This document shows positions 37,400-49,699 of a DNA stretch of 64,000 bases, one piece after another; within the stretch, counting starts at the first letter, position 1, and each line of letters begins with the position of its first letter. Both the position numbers and the translations under genes were made by a program. Source of the stretch: Theobroma cacao (Eukaryota > Streptophyta > Magnoliopsida > Malvales > Malvaceae); contig NC_030856.1 of assembly GCF_000208745.1 (NCBI RefSeq), positions 3,508,872 through 3,572,871 on the forward strand, in the 5' to 3' direction. The notes below the pieces were generated by a model, which did no database searches, had not been told where the DNA came from, and worked only from the letters and a program-made list of their open reading frames with translations.

Positions 37400-38497
37400 G
37401 TGTTAAATTCTTTCCAGAATCTCCATTCCTGAAGCATATCAAAACCATTTTGTTATTTATCAATTTGAAACTTGATTAGTTAAATGATAGTACAATTCAT
37501 AACACTTACATGTCCAACAAGGTTTAACACTTTTGAATGGTTGATAAAACCCTCTATTCTTCTTTCCACATATTATCTCCAGCAATAATAAATACCAAAC
37601 CCAAAGACACTACCCAGCAAGAAGTGGGTTAAGTTGAGCTTTTGTTTTGGTCTTATCGCTTGGGTACGCAATCGATCAAGAAGTGGAATTTTTACCAGTA
37701 TTTCTTCTCTGATCTTTTCTTGTTTTACATTGTTGGCCTGAAAGAAGGAGTTTTATCAGAATTATGGTTAACATCATCAATGATTTCTATTCGAGATTTT
37801 TGGTATGGTTGACGTATAAAATGCAAATACCAGGTGAGTTGATCATGCGTTCTTTCTTTAAGATGATGTGATTGAATGACTCTTGATCAATGAACTCTAC
37901 ACAAACTGCAGCAGCAAACAAATTATTAACATTGGTATTTCTTAGTTGTATGAAGCTTATTCCTCTAATCATTCTCTTCATTGTACAAACATAACTTCAC
38001 TGACTTGTATTAAATAATTTCCAATTCATCAACCACTTCTGACCAGTAGGCATTTCCTTTAAAAGCACAAATCCAAAGGGTCAACTGGGAATGCAATCAC
38101 TCGATTATTAAAACATAACACAAAGCGTACTCTCATGAACAGTATATAAAGAGAGTTTGTAGCATGAGAGATATGAGGATTCAACTCCCTAACGAACCTC
38201 CAACATTGATGCGGTAGTTTCATTCATCGAGAATGATCCAGGCTTGCCAGATGAAGAATCTGCTTTAGGGGGACAGTTGAGAAACAAAAAGCCCACGTCG
38301 TTTGGGCTGAGGCAATTCAATTCCCAACATTATAAGAATCACAGATGACATAGTTGGTCCGTCCTCAGCAAGTTGTTGTACGCATAAAAGACCAATGTGG
38401 ATGCATCGTCTCACTTCTGATAGATTGCAGGACACTCCTAATGAAATGATCAGCAAGTTCAACAGGCCTGCCTTCCTCGCATAATCTCCATGCCTGC
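37400..38497 (-). pseudogene. Receptor-like kinase 3' exons, decayed
   Basis: A last exon at 38189-38497 starts after a TTGCTGCAG acceptor, encodes [13 protein letters not shown], then [21 protein letters not shown] and MSSVIL, and ends DSSSGKPGSFSMNETTASML-EVR with the stop at 38189-38191. At least one frameshift separates the LPQPK part from this tail, and one lies near 38440. A second, more damaged set of the same exons lies at about 37400-37620 (kinase subdomain with LLEIICGKK-like codons and an exon start). The tail differs from that of the copies at 1.5 and 13.2 kb, so it comes from a different RLK subtype. Confidence 0.65.
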
Positions 38498-39273
38498 AGC
38501 AAATTGAAAACCTTTTATCATCTCTCAGCTCAAGATTAGTAACAAAAGTAAAGGAAAGAATAATATCTATTCAAACTTATACTTTGCAATACCAATTCTA
38601 ATATTATTATTGTTTATTATATATACATACCTAAAATTATACATTTTCTCATCCATCAAAGTTAAATTATAGTAATTTCTTTCAGTTTTTAAAAGTATTA
38701 ATGTTTACTTTTGCATCTTAATAAAGGTTTTACGTGTGAATTTATAGCTTTGAGGAAAAGAAAATTAAGAAGCAGAAGTAAAAATAACAATGTGAAACAT
38801 AAAGATAAGAGAATGAAACAAAATAATTAGTCCAAAGATCAAATGATGCCCTAATTCAAAATTCTAATTAAGAAAAAAGGAGTAAACACTGTAGTGTAGT
38901 GGCTTGATATTGCAGCAGTCCTCCAAAATTTGTTGGTTAAAATCAGGAAAACAAAGCAGAGACGAAACAAAGCCAAGGAAGATAGCAACTGGCAAAATCT
39001 CCTATCCAGGAAGACAGATTGAAGGGTGTTAGTTGATGTAGAGAATATTTACACTAGACTCATTTAATCCTAGGAAGCTGCGCGCTAGCAATTTCCTGTG
39101 TCCATCTACAGAAACAACAACATTAAATCAGAAACAGATAAATGACTAAAAATAAAAATAGAATGTGGATGAGAAGAAACTGAGAATGTTTGCAGTTTTG
39201 ATAAGAAGCGAAGGACTTTACCACTGAGAGCCTTGGAGGCACATTTAATGGAACAGCTCTTCTCCATCTCATT

Positions 39274-42179
39274 CTAATTATATGTAACAAAGGGAGAAAG
39301 GACATCCTCAGCATCAGGCTGATCCCATTCCACTGATTCCCACCATTCTCTTGTATCTACAATGATAGCTTTTAGAAAAGGAGGAGGAGATGGTTGCCCA
39401 TTTTCTAAAAGGGGAAGAGACAAAGGGATCCTCTTCAGTTCTGGACATTTGTATATAAAAAGCTGTTGGAGAGAATCTGAAGAAATCATAATTTCACCAG
39501 TGCAAATGCTTTTCAATTTTGGTAACTCGTCCAACCGCAATGATTTTAATTTGGGAAGAATGAATGTTGTTCCTTCTCCTTTGTGATTTTCTTCTGATGC
39601 AATTATTTCCTCCATTTCTTCACAAAGGACAATATCAATTGTCTCTAAGTTTTGGAGACCCTGTAACAGCTCAACTGGAAGCAACTTCTTAATCCTCGAA
39701 CAACAACACAGTTGTAATAGTTTAAGAGAAGAGAAGGTGGCAGGTGGCGTTGGAGCATGAGAGGTAGATTCAAATTCAGCCGCCACTCCTACCCTCCCAA
39801 GTTCACGCAAGTTGCACAGTTTCTCAAGGAATAGATACTCAATGTTGCAAGCTGATAATGACAAGTCAACCACACACTCTATCCCTTCACACTCCTTAAT
39901 AGAACACGTCAAGACAGTTGCCGTACGAAACAAAGGAATACTGCTTAAACATTTGAAATCGTCACACTTACGAATACATATAGTATCAAGGTCAAATGGG
40001 TCCACTATATCATCAAACCTCTCCATCTTGCAATTCTCGCATATTACCCTTCTCAGAACTTGTTTGAAATCGGGGCAAAACCTAAAAGGTTTCACCGCAA
40101 AAGATCCCACTTCAAAATAGAAATCTGTAGGCCATTTACCTTGTATAGACTCTGCATATTTCTTAAAGTCTTGCATGTCAGAAAATGAACATGAAACATA
40201 CTCAAGCTTCCTCAATTTGCCTACTTCTTCTCCCATTACTTGCAGCCCTTGTAATATTAAGCATTGGATATGAGAAATCACCGGTAATATTCCTACCGGT
40301 AGCTGCTTTAGATTCACTGACCATAGATACAGATATCTGAGGTTTTTTAACATTTCCATACCATGAGGAATCTCTTTAATTCTTGTATCATAGAGGTCCA
40401 ACTTTCTCAATGTTCTGAGCTCTGCTAAGGAAGGCAGATATTTCAACATGTTACAATAAGCAAGTATCAATGCATTGAGATTTTTCAAGATAGAGATGGA
40501 ATTGGGTAGATCCACAATATTATTACCAGAAAGATCTAAAACATTTAGCCCAGGCATGTGCTTAAACAAAGATTTCGGAATAGTTCTTAAGCAGCAATAT
40601 CGCAATATCAAGGTTGACAAATGAGGGCATTCAAATGATATGTGAGGAGGAACTTCTAACTTTGGATTATGCATCAAGGAAACCTTCTCAGCACTCACTG
40701 TCCATTCCTGCTCACTTGGTGGTTCCTTCAATTGCATACCAGCTTTTACCATGAACCGATGACCTTTAATATACAATGCCATGTCTCTCAAAACATCATG
40801 CATCTTAATTGCTTCCCCATAACAAGTTGTAGTCCTCTCTAACAAGCAATTATTTTCAAGCTTATTTAAAATGCTATGGCCTCTATAATGCATTGCTTGT
40901 CTAGTCTCTAAGACATCAAGGAGTCCCTCATCTATCCAATTTTCAATTAACTTCACTTTTAGTATTGCAAAATCTTCCGGATACAAAGAGCAATATAAGA
41001 AACAATTTTGAACTATTGGATCTACCAAATGATCATAACTAAACTTCAAATGCTCATATATTTCAATATCCGATCCTTTTACACTTTTCACACGCTCCTC
41101 TAATTCAGTTAGTGCATTCCTCCACTCACAAATATCATCTATCCCTTTCATGCTCCCGGCTATTGTCAAAATGCTAAGTGGTAAACCGCCACATTGCTCA
41201 AGAATTTTGTTGACAATGTCTTTTAAATTTCGATCTTGCACAACACTATGTCCCACATGATCTAAGAATAAGTTCATGGACTCCTTCTTTGAAAGCGGTT
41301 GAACTTTGACCACCTTACAACTCATAGATTTACAGACCTCAATCGATCTGCTAGTAAGTACAACTTTTCTCCCCACACCTAATGTTGGTTCAAAGATTCC
41401 CACATCCAATAGAGAAAACTATTTCCAAACATCATCTAAGATCAACACATATCTCTTTCCCTCCAAAATAGTTTTTTAGTGTTGCTGCTCGTTGCAATTC
41501 ACCTTTTGGAAGAGATTGTTTCAGAGAATCTGCAATATCTTCTTGCAATTTGAAAATATTCAATTCTTTTGATACGGTGACCCATATCACAGTATCAAAC
41601 CCATTATCCTTCAATAATTGATTATTGATATGCTTCATAATGGTAGTTTTCCCTATACCACCCATTCCACATACTCCAATTATTCCAACCTCCAATTATT
41701 CCAACCTCATCACCCATCAAATACTCCCAAATTTGCTCTTTTACATTGATTTCACCTTCTAGATTTGGTGTTGGTAACGTCACCCCGGGGGTTGGAGGCC
41801 CATCAACTGCCACGCCGTCAGGGAAACTACCCTGTTGATAAATATCCTTTACTTCTTTAATCTTTTGAGAAATACATTTTCCTAGACGGCCACGTAAAAA
41901 GTATGAAACATCATGGAACTTCTTTTCAATCTCTTCCATTTTAGTATTAACCCTTTGTACATCTTCAAACCAGTTCTCCACTTCTTTCTTCACCACTTTT
42001 CTGCAACGAAGCTCTGCTTCCTTTCTTAATTCAAGGTCTTGCTTTCGAGTATTTAGATCATTCATTTTTCTGCGAAGATCATTCATATGTTCTTCAAGTT
42101 TCCGGTGATGATCTACGTATGTACAGGTTGGACCACCAAAGCACTTTATCACTTCAAAAATTGACCCTATGAGCTCCAT
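39274..42179 (-). pseudogene. CC-NB-LRR pseudogene with 16-bp duplication, frameshift and amber stop
   Basis: The start MELIGSIFEVIKCFGGPTCTY matches the intact CNL. Three lesions follow. A 16-base tandem duplication at about 41680-41711 shifts the frame just before the P-loop. One extra base at about 41470 shifts it again after LQRAATLKN. An amber codon at 41419-41421 directly follows DDVWK. From 41409 the remaining 711 codons are open: VVLTSRS, CGGLPLSI, NCFLYCSLYPEDF, IKMHDVLRDMA, a full LRR region and the end EWWESVEWDQPDAEDVL. The long surviving frame suggests fairly recent loss of function, or that the LRR part was homogenised by exchange with working copies. As read, the switch domain is split and no working receptor can be made. 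Confidence 0.88.
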
Positions 42180-44555
42180 ATAAGCTATTCCTGTAGTTTA
42201 ATAAACCAACATAAATTACGTCTCTATATGACATACACTAGTCCCTCCCTATACTAAAATTCTATATTTTTCATAGAATATTATATATCTAGAATATGTT
42301 AGAAAAAAATGTTAGTAAATAAAAAATTTTCCCCAATTCTTCTAAAGAAAAAACACAAAGTTTTTGAAAACATTATTAGAAACAAGAAGGTTTTGTTTCC
42401 ACCATCCATTCATCCTTGAGTATAATATTTACATTTCTAAAACTATTTATATCTAGATGAATATATATACTATTTTTATATAGTATTCATTTTCCCCATT
42501 TAAGAACCATCACGAATTCTTGAATATATCATATTTATATATGGTTCTTATTTTGATCATTACCACATTAATAATATAAAGGAGTAGACAGTTCAATCAC
42601 TTGGTTAAATTTGTGGAAGAAGGGAAGATTAACATCTCCTTATAAAGTTTGTGAAGAGAAGAGCAATATCATATGTCTCTCCATTCAAAATCCTTTTATG
42701 AGAAGAGAATGAATTATTAAAAGTGGGCAAGTGAGTGCAATTAGTCATCTACAGGAAACTCTAAAGCAAGATGAAATGCCCAACTTGTTTATTAATATTT
42801 GTTTCTCTGTCTCAGTTCAATGAGGGTTTTGTTATTTTAAAGGGGTGGAGGCAACGTAGTTTAATTATGGGATTTAAGCAAAGAATCACAAATTTATAAG
42901 GTACATGATACTTCATTCATATAAGAACCTTTGCATAATTATATATTTTAATGGGGAGGAGGCAACTTAGACTAATTATGGGGAATTTGACAAATATCTC
43001 CTTATAAAAGATTTGCGGGGATTTTCAGGAGCAAGCTTGTGAAATATCTTTTTGATAAGATAATTAAAACAAGAAAACTTGTGAAGACAATAATATATAT
43101 ATATCCAAAAAGACACTTAAAAAATAATTGTGGAAATAAAGTAGAGAGTGGAATGAGATTCAAAAATACTTGATTTATTTTTCAATTTATTTGGAAAGAT
43201 GAAGCCCAAAAGTCAATTAAAATGATCCACAAACCTCCTTGGCTCTTTGTTAAGCACCAACTCCTTAAGCAAGAAACAAACTGACATAAATTTAACAAGG
43301 AAAGTTACTAGAATCAATAAAAGTGAAACTTTTATGTGCTAAACTATTCAAAATTATTCATTTTCAGTTTTTATTTAATATAATTATTTTTCACCTAATT
43401 AAGGGACTAGAAGCATAATTACCTGGTCAAGTGAAGCAGATGAGTTGGTACTTCTCCGATCCTTAGAGGTCTCGATTAATTTTATGATAGGAGGAAACTA
43501 AGATCTCCTTACAAAAATTTATCAAGAAAACAACAACAAGCAGATCTCCTTCCAAATTATCCTCTATAAGGAAAAAAATGAATAATGAATTATTGAAAAG
43601 CGGGCAAGATGAATGTTTATGTGGAAACTAAAGTAAATGCCCAACTTGTGTTTTAATATTTAACATGGAGGTTATGGTAAGATGAATTTAAGATTCTGAT
43701 TAATTAATGTTATCAAAGATAAACATAAATTATAAGTACAGACAACTTACTTGGTTCAGTGAGACAATGAAGTGGTACTTCTATCCTCAGAAAGCCTTTA
43801 ATAAATTTGAAAAACAATCAAGAAAAATAGCAGCAACAATCAGATGATCTCCCTGCAAAAAAAGAAAAGCCTAATATGATATAAGAAGAGAATTAACGAA
43901 TCATGAAGCAAAAAAGAATTAAAGTCCATGCAAGTCAATAAGTCAATGCAAGTCATGACATTGGTTTCGGGGTCATTTCCCTTAAAGCTGCTTTAAACTA
44001 AAGAAAATATAAATAAAATAAAAGATGATAAAGTAAGAGTGAACACTTGTTCATTTTTCTTAAGAAGCAATAACCTAAGCTATTTTAATTGTTTGGAAAA
44101 AAGGAAGCAACCGAGAAGAATCCAAGGTAAACTTGTACGACTAAATTAGTTAGTAAAAGAGAAGTTAAGGAAAGGTGAAGCAATTGAAAATTCATCCATG
44201 TTTGTTGCGAAATAAAATATGAAAAAGTTAGAGAAATAGGGAGTCCTGATTTGTGACTTGTGGGGCAGTAATTGGACTTTCATATCTCATAGAATCACTT
44301 TTCCTATTTCTCCATCATTTACCTCATTTCCTATCTTTCACACGAACCGGACAAGAAGCTATCCATTTCTTTAAGATATCTATCTAAATTATGCAATTCT
44401 GTATGACAGATTTCTCTTCCAAGTATTCTGCAATACACTTACCATATTAATCTGAATTTATAATTTATAAAGAGAATTAATCCAACCTGAAAACTAAAAA
44501 TTAAGTACCCCAATCTGTTATTAAAGGATTTGACTATGCACAGAATGAAATAGGT
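42180..44555. other. CNL upstream flank and repeated intergenic block
   Basis: No gene recognised. 42180-42560 is the paralogous upstream flank of the CNL copies (compare 6885-7200 and 30875-31170). From 43080 on it is another copy of the intergenic block family. Confidence 0.55.
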
Positions 44556-44639
44556 TATGATGGATTATAAGAGATAAAGGAAACCTAAAAACTATCAAGG
44601 TCAGTTTTGATAAAATTTAAACATGCTGTGCAGATCATT

Positions 44640-44950
44640 ATTTGCACAAGAAATTAACAGGGTTATGCTCCCGGAAAGAGGCATGAGACAGGGTGTATGA
44701 ATCCTAGTGATTACCCTTCACAAGCTCTGTTTGCCCATCATTAATTGTATGTTGGTCATTCCTACCAGATTTCAGATCCTCGTGCCCAGGAGTTTCCCAT
44801 AGCCTCTCCTTGAGGGAGGTATTCTCTGCAAGAAGCTGCTCATACTCGCGTTTGATACGACTCACTTCGGATCTAAGATTGGCATTCTCTTCTTTTAAGG
44901 CTTCAACATGCTGAGCCAGCTCATCATTTCCGCCTATTTACGGTAACCTG
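44640..44950 (-). pseudogene. Captured fragment of a GBF/bZIP16-type bZIP transcription factor
   Basis: The minus strand encodes a leucine zipper, DELAQHVEALKEENANLRSE then VSRIKREYEQLLAENTSLKE and RLWETPGHED, ending ELVKGNH at a TAG (44704-44706). Heptad positions read L-L-L-I-L-L. Just upstream the bases for RLRKQAE of the basic-region end are visible, but a CAG has become TAG and a base is missing. Family knowledge: in G-box-binding bZIPs this is the dimerisation zipper that follows the DNA-contacting basic region. The basic region and everything N-terminal are absent, so it is a dead fragment including 3' UTR-like bases. Paralogous blocks at 36.9-37.0 and 45.8-45.9 kb lack it, so it was inserted here. 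No start codon lies in the zipper frame. Confidence 0.75.
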
Positions 44951-44955
44951 GATTG

Positions 44956-46120
44956 TTAGTGCCTTGTTGTTTGAGGGAGCATCAGGATCATACTTCAACC
45001 AGCAGGTTTCCATTGGGTTAACCAGATTGTTACTTGCTTGATTGATTTTTCAGTTAATAAGCCATATCAGATTATTAGACTTGTGAAATGGAACTTCAAC
45101 TTCTAAGGTTCTAAATGTCACTAATTCGCAAAATATATAGAAACATAAGGTACAAGATGATTATGAAAATCATTAGGTAAAGATATTGATGCAGTGTAAC
45201 GGTCATTTCATTGTTGAAGATGATTCACGGCCGCCCCGTGAAACTGCTTCAAAATAGTTCATTTCAAATATTCCTCCAACCAAAGTCCCAAGAATGACCA
45301 ATAAGTCAATGCAAATCATGACATTGGTTTCGGGGTCGCTTCCCTTAAAGCTGCTTTGAAATAAAGTAAATTAAAGATGATAAAGTGAGAGTGAACATTT
45401 GTTCATTTTTCTTAAAGAAACAATAACCTAAGCTACTTTAATTGTTTGGAAAAAAGAAAGCAGCCGAGAAGAATTAATCCAAGGTAAACTTGTACGATTA
45501 AATTACTTTGTGTTAGTGGCGAAATAAAATATGAAAAAGTTTGAGAAATAGGGAGTCATGATTAGTGACTTGTGGGGCACTAATTGGATTTCCTTATCTC
45601 ATAGAATCACTTTTCCTGTCTTTCATACGAACCGGACAAGAAATTATCTAATTCTTTAAGATATCTATCTAAATTATACAATTTTGCATGACAGATTCCC
45701 ATTCCAGGTGTTCTGTGTTCTGTAATAGACTTATTACATTAATCTGAATTTATAATTTATAAAGAGAATTATTCCAACCTTAAAACTGAAAATTAAGTAT
45801 CCCAATCTGCAAAAGAAAGATTTGACTATGCACAGAAGGAAATAGTTAATGATCTACAGAATTTAGTCCATTTTATATGGAGAAAGGAAATGAATTGCCC
45901 TGTTGTTTGATGGAGCTTCAGCATCATGCTGCAATCAGAAGTTTTCCACTGAGTTAACCAGATTGTTTGTTCCTAGATTGATTTTTCAGTTAATAAGCCA
46001 TATCAGATTATTAGACTTGAGAAATGGAATTTCAACCTCTAAGGTTCTAAATGTGACTAATTCACAAAATATATAGAAATATAAGGTACAAGATGATGAT
46101 GAAAATCATTCAGTAAAGAT
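44956..46120. other. Repeated intergenic block
   Basis: 44956-45200 is similar to 45895-46140 and to 36960-37200; 45290-45820 repeats 43930-44540. No gene recognised. Confidence 0.55.
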
Positions 46121-46184
46121 ATTTATGCAGTGTGACGGTCATTTCATTGTTGAAGATCTTCAAAATAGTTCTTCTCAAATAGTC

Positions 46185-46500
46185 CTCAAAAATTGCTGCT
46201 GCACACACAAAAGACTAATGTGGACGCACCTCATCACTTCTGATAGAGCAGAGGACTCCCCTAAGAAAGTGGATCATCTGCCAGTTCAAATGGTCTTTAC
46301 TCTTTCCAAAATCTCCATTCCTGATGCATATCAAAACCATTTTGTCATTTATCAGTTAGAAAACATAATTAGTTAAATGATAAAACATTTCACACCACTT
46401 ACATGTCCAACAAGGCTCAACACTTTTGTCTGGTTGATAAAACCTTCTATTCTTCTTTCCACATATTATCTCCAGCAATAATATAACAAAGCCAAATACA
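46185..46500 (-). pseudogene. Receptor-like kinase exon remnants
   Basis: 46185-46340 corresponds to the last-exon start of the RLK copies (AWRFWKE, then PFELADD and CVHISLLCVQQ across frames), and 46390-46500 to the preceding kinase exon (codons like YSYGVLLLEIICGKK). Stops and frameshifts interrupt both. Same exon pair as at 37.4-37.6 kb. Confidence 0.55.
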
Positions 46501-46663
46501 CTACCCATCAAGAAGTGCGTTAAATTATCCTTAACCCATCAACATTAAGTTAAGCTTTTGTTTTGGTCTGATAGTTTAGGTGTGCAATCGATCAAGAAGT
46601 GGAATTTTTTCTGTCAATAGTATGAACTAAAATCAGAAACTGTTTTTTGACCAAAAACAGAAG

Positions 46664-49600
46664 CTAATAATTGAAATTTTGTAGTTTTAAGAAGGAAGCA
46701 AGACGATTACCAGACGAGAAGCTGTGTTCAGCCAAATGAAAAGGCAATAGCATTTCCTTGACATTAGGATCATCCCATTCCAGTGATTCCCACCATTCTT
46801 CTGGATATAAAACGATTTGCTCCACAGGAGGAGTGGGAGGAGATGGTAGTTCATTTTCAAGCAGGGGAAGAGATAAGGGGATCCTTTTTAACTTCCGACA
46901 TTCTATTACCTCAAGATATTGAAGAGAATTTGTAGGAATCATAAGTCCAAAACCACAAATGCTTTTCAGCTCTGGTAATTTGAACAAGGAAAGTTTCCTT
47001 AATTTGGGAAGAATAAATGTTATGCTGGTAGCCCTTCCTTCTCCTCTGTTATTTTCTCCCTGCTCTTCTGATTCTATTATTTGCTCCATTTTTTCACAAA
47101 GGCCGACATCTATTTCCTCCAAGTTTTGAAGACCCTGCAACAGCTTAAGTGAACACAGCTTCTTCATACTTGAACAGTTTCTCAAGTAAAAACTTTTGAG
47201 AGAAGAGAAAATGGCAGGTCGTAATGGAATGTGGGATGGAGATACAAATGCTGCTTCTACTTTCGCAAATTGGCGCAAGTTGCACAAATCCTCAAGCTGT
47301 AGCTTCTCAATGTTCTGGAGTGAGTTACAAGAAGATAATGACTGGTCAATCAAGCACTTTATCCCTTCACACTTCCTAACATAACTGTCTTCAACGCATC
47401 TCCTTGATGCAACAAACAAAGATTGCTTAAGCTTTTGAGATCATGGCACTGCTCAATACTCAGATAATGCAGGTCATTTGGGAGCAATACAAGATCTTCC
47501 CTCCCCATCTTGCAGTTGATAAAACATACCTCTTTATTAGACTTAGGATTCTGAAAAAACCTTGACCCATCATCGAAGTAAAAGTAGTCAGGCTTAGGTG
47601 ATCCCACTGCAACCAAGTAATTGTTTGGCCCTTGATCCAATATGGACTTGGTGTATTCCTCAAAGTCTTGCAACTCAAAAAAACACCCCAAGAAAACCTC
47701 AAGCTTCCTCAGTTTGGCTGCTTCCTCTCCTTTTAGATTCAAGGTTGCTGCCAAGTGTTGGAGCTGAGAAAACTTGGGTAGTATTCCCATTGGTAGCTCA
47801 TTTAGATACTTTGAATATAGATTAAGATATGTAAGGTTTGTTAACATTTCTATACCATGAGGAACCTCCTTGATAGCTGTATTAAAAAGATCTAACTTTC
47901 TGAGGGATTTAAGCTTTGCTAACGAACACACATATCTTAACTTGTTACAATTTCGAAGTACCAATGCAACAAGATTGTCCAAGTCAGATACAGAATTGGG
48001 CAGATCAGAAATTCTAGTAAAAGAAAGATCCAGAATTTTTAGCCTATGTAGGTCCTCAAAGAAAGATTCTGGAATCTTCCAAGTTCATTTTTTTGCAATA
48101 ATAAGGTTGACAAATTATGGCATTTAGGTGATATGTAAGGAGGAATTTCTGATAATGAATTATTCATCAAGGATAGCTTTTCAAGATTGCTTGTCCATTC
48201 ATGCTCCATAGGTAGTTCCTTCATCTGCAGACCAGCTTTCACCATGAATGGTCGATCAACACTTCTAATAAACAATGCCATGTCTCTTAAGACATCATGC
48301 ATCTTAACTTTTCTCCTGAAGTCATAAGTATCTGTGGCTCTCTCCAACAAGCAATTATTTTCAAGCTTGTTTAAAATTGTATGGCCTCTGTCATGCATTG
48401 CTTGCCTGGTCTCTAATTCACCAAGGAGTCCCTCATCGATCCATTTCTCTATCAACTCCAATCTTTCAATTCCACAGTCTTCAGGATATAAGGAACAATA
48501 TAGAAAACAATTTTGGATTTTTGAATCTTCCAAACGGTCAAAACTAAACATCAAACACTCAAATATTTCAACATCTGATCCCTTCACACTTTTTACCCGT
48601 TCATGTAATTCATTTAATGCATTCCTCCACTCACAAATTTCATCTACTCTCTTCATGCTACCTGCTATAGTCACAATGGCAAGTGGTAGACCACCACATT
48701 GCTCAACAATAAGTTTCACAATGTCTTCTAAAGTTGGATCTTCTAAAACTCTATGCCCCACATGATTTAAGAATGAGTTCAAAGATTCCTGGTTCGGAAG
48801 AGGCTGCACTTTGACTACCTTACAACCCATAGCTTTACAGACCTCAATGGATCTACTAGTGAGTACCAGTTTGCTCCCATTCTGTAATGTTGGCACCGGA
48901 ATTCCCATGTCAAGTAGAGAAAATCTTTGCCAAACATCATCTAAAATCAGCACATGTCTCTTTCCTTCCAAAAGTTTTATTAATTCAGTTGCTTGTTCTA
49001 ATTCATTTTCAGGAAGAGATGTATCCATTACTTGTGCAATACCTTCTTGCAATTTGAAAACATTAAGTTCTTTTGATACTGTAACCCAAACCACTTTCTC
49101 AAACCAATTCTCCTGCAGCAACTGATTGTTGATATGCTTCATGATAGTAGTTTTCCCTATACCACCCATTCCACATACTCCAATCATTCCAACCTCATCA
49201 TCCTCCATCAAGTATGTCCAAATTCGTTCTTTTACATCAATTTCACCTTCTAATTTTGTTGTTGGGAATGTCAACCCAACAGCTGCAGGCCCATCAACTG
49301 CCACACCCTCAGGGAAACTACCTTGTTGGTAAATTGCCTTCACTTCTTTAATCTTTCGGCAAACAAGTTTTGCTAGGGGAGCACGTGAGAAGTAGGATAC
49401 AGCACCAAACTTTTCTTCTATCTTTTGCGTTTCAGTATTCATCCTTTGTACATCATCAAACCATTTCTCCACTTCTTTCTTCACCACTTTTCTGTAACGA
49501 ATCTCTGCTTCTTTTCTTAATTCTATATCTTGCCTTCTAATATTTAGATCACTCAATCCTCTCCTAAGTTCATTCACATGTTCTTCAAGTTTTAGGTGAT

Positions 49601-49670
49601 TATCCAAGTATCTGCAGGCTGGACCCCCAAAGCACTTTACCACTTCAAGGATTGTTCCTACAAGCTCCAT
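46664..49670 (-). CDS. CC-NB-LRR disease resistance protein with two frameshifts in the LRR region
   Basis: Starts MELVGTILEVVKCFGGPACRY. The N-terminal 543 codons (to 48039) hold an intact CC part and NB-ARC domain: P-loop GMGGIGKTT (167-175), KVVWVTVSKELN, LILDDVW, LVLTSRS, CGGLPLAI, NCFLYCSLYPEDC, VKMHDVLRDMA. A missing base near 48080, next to a run of seven T on the plus strand, shifts the frame in the first LRRs; the next piece (47982-47359) reads LRRs until a second missing base near 47390 shifts into 47419-46664, which ends with EWWESLEWDDPNVKEMLLPF and an unusual extra tail of about 25 residues (LAEHSFSSG...). It is the most divergent of the five CNLs. Either two single-base errors hide a normal gene, or it is a recent pseudogene making a truncated CC-NB-ARC protein. 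Confidence 0.75.
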
Positions 49671-49699
49671 GTAAGCTACTCTCTGTAATGCAAAAACAA

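Noticed and set aside
48334..48765. 143-codon plus-strand frame
   Set aside because: Antisense shadow of the NB-ARC codons of the CNL; similar shadows occur opposite every CNL copy.
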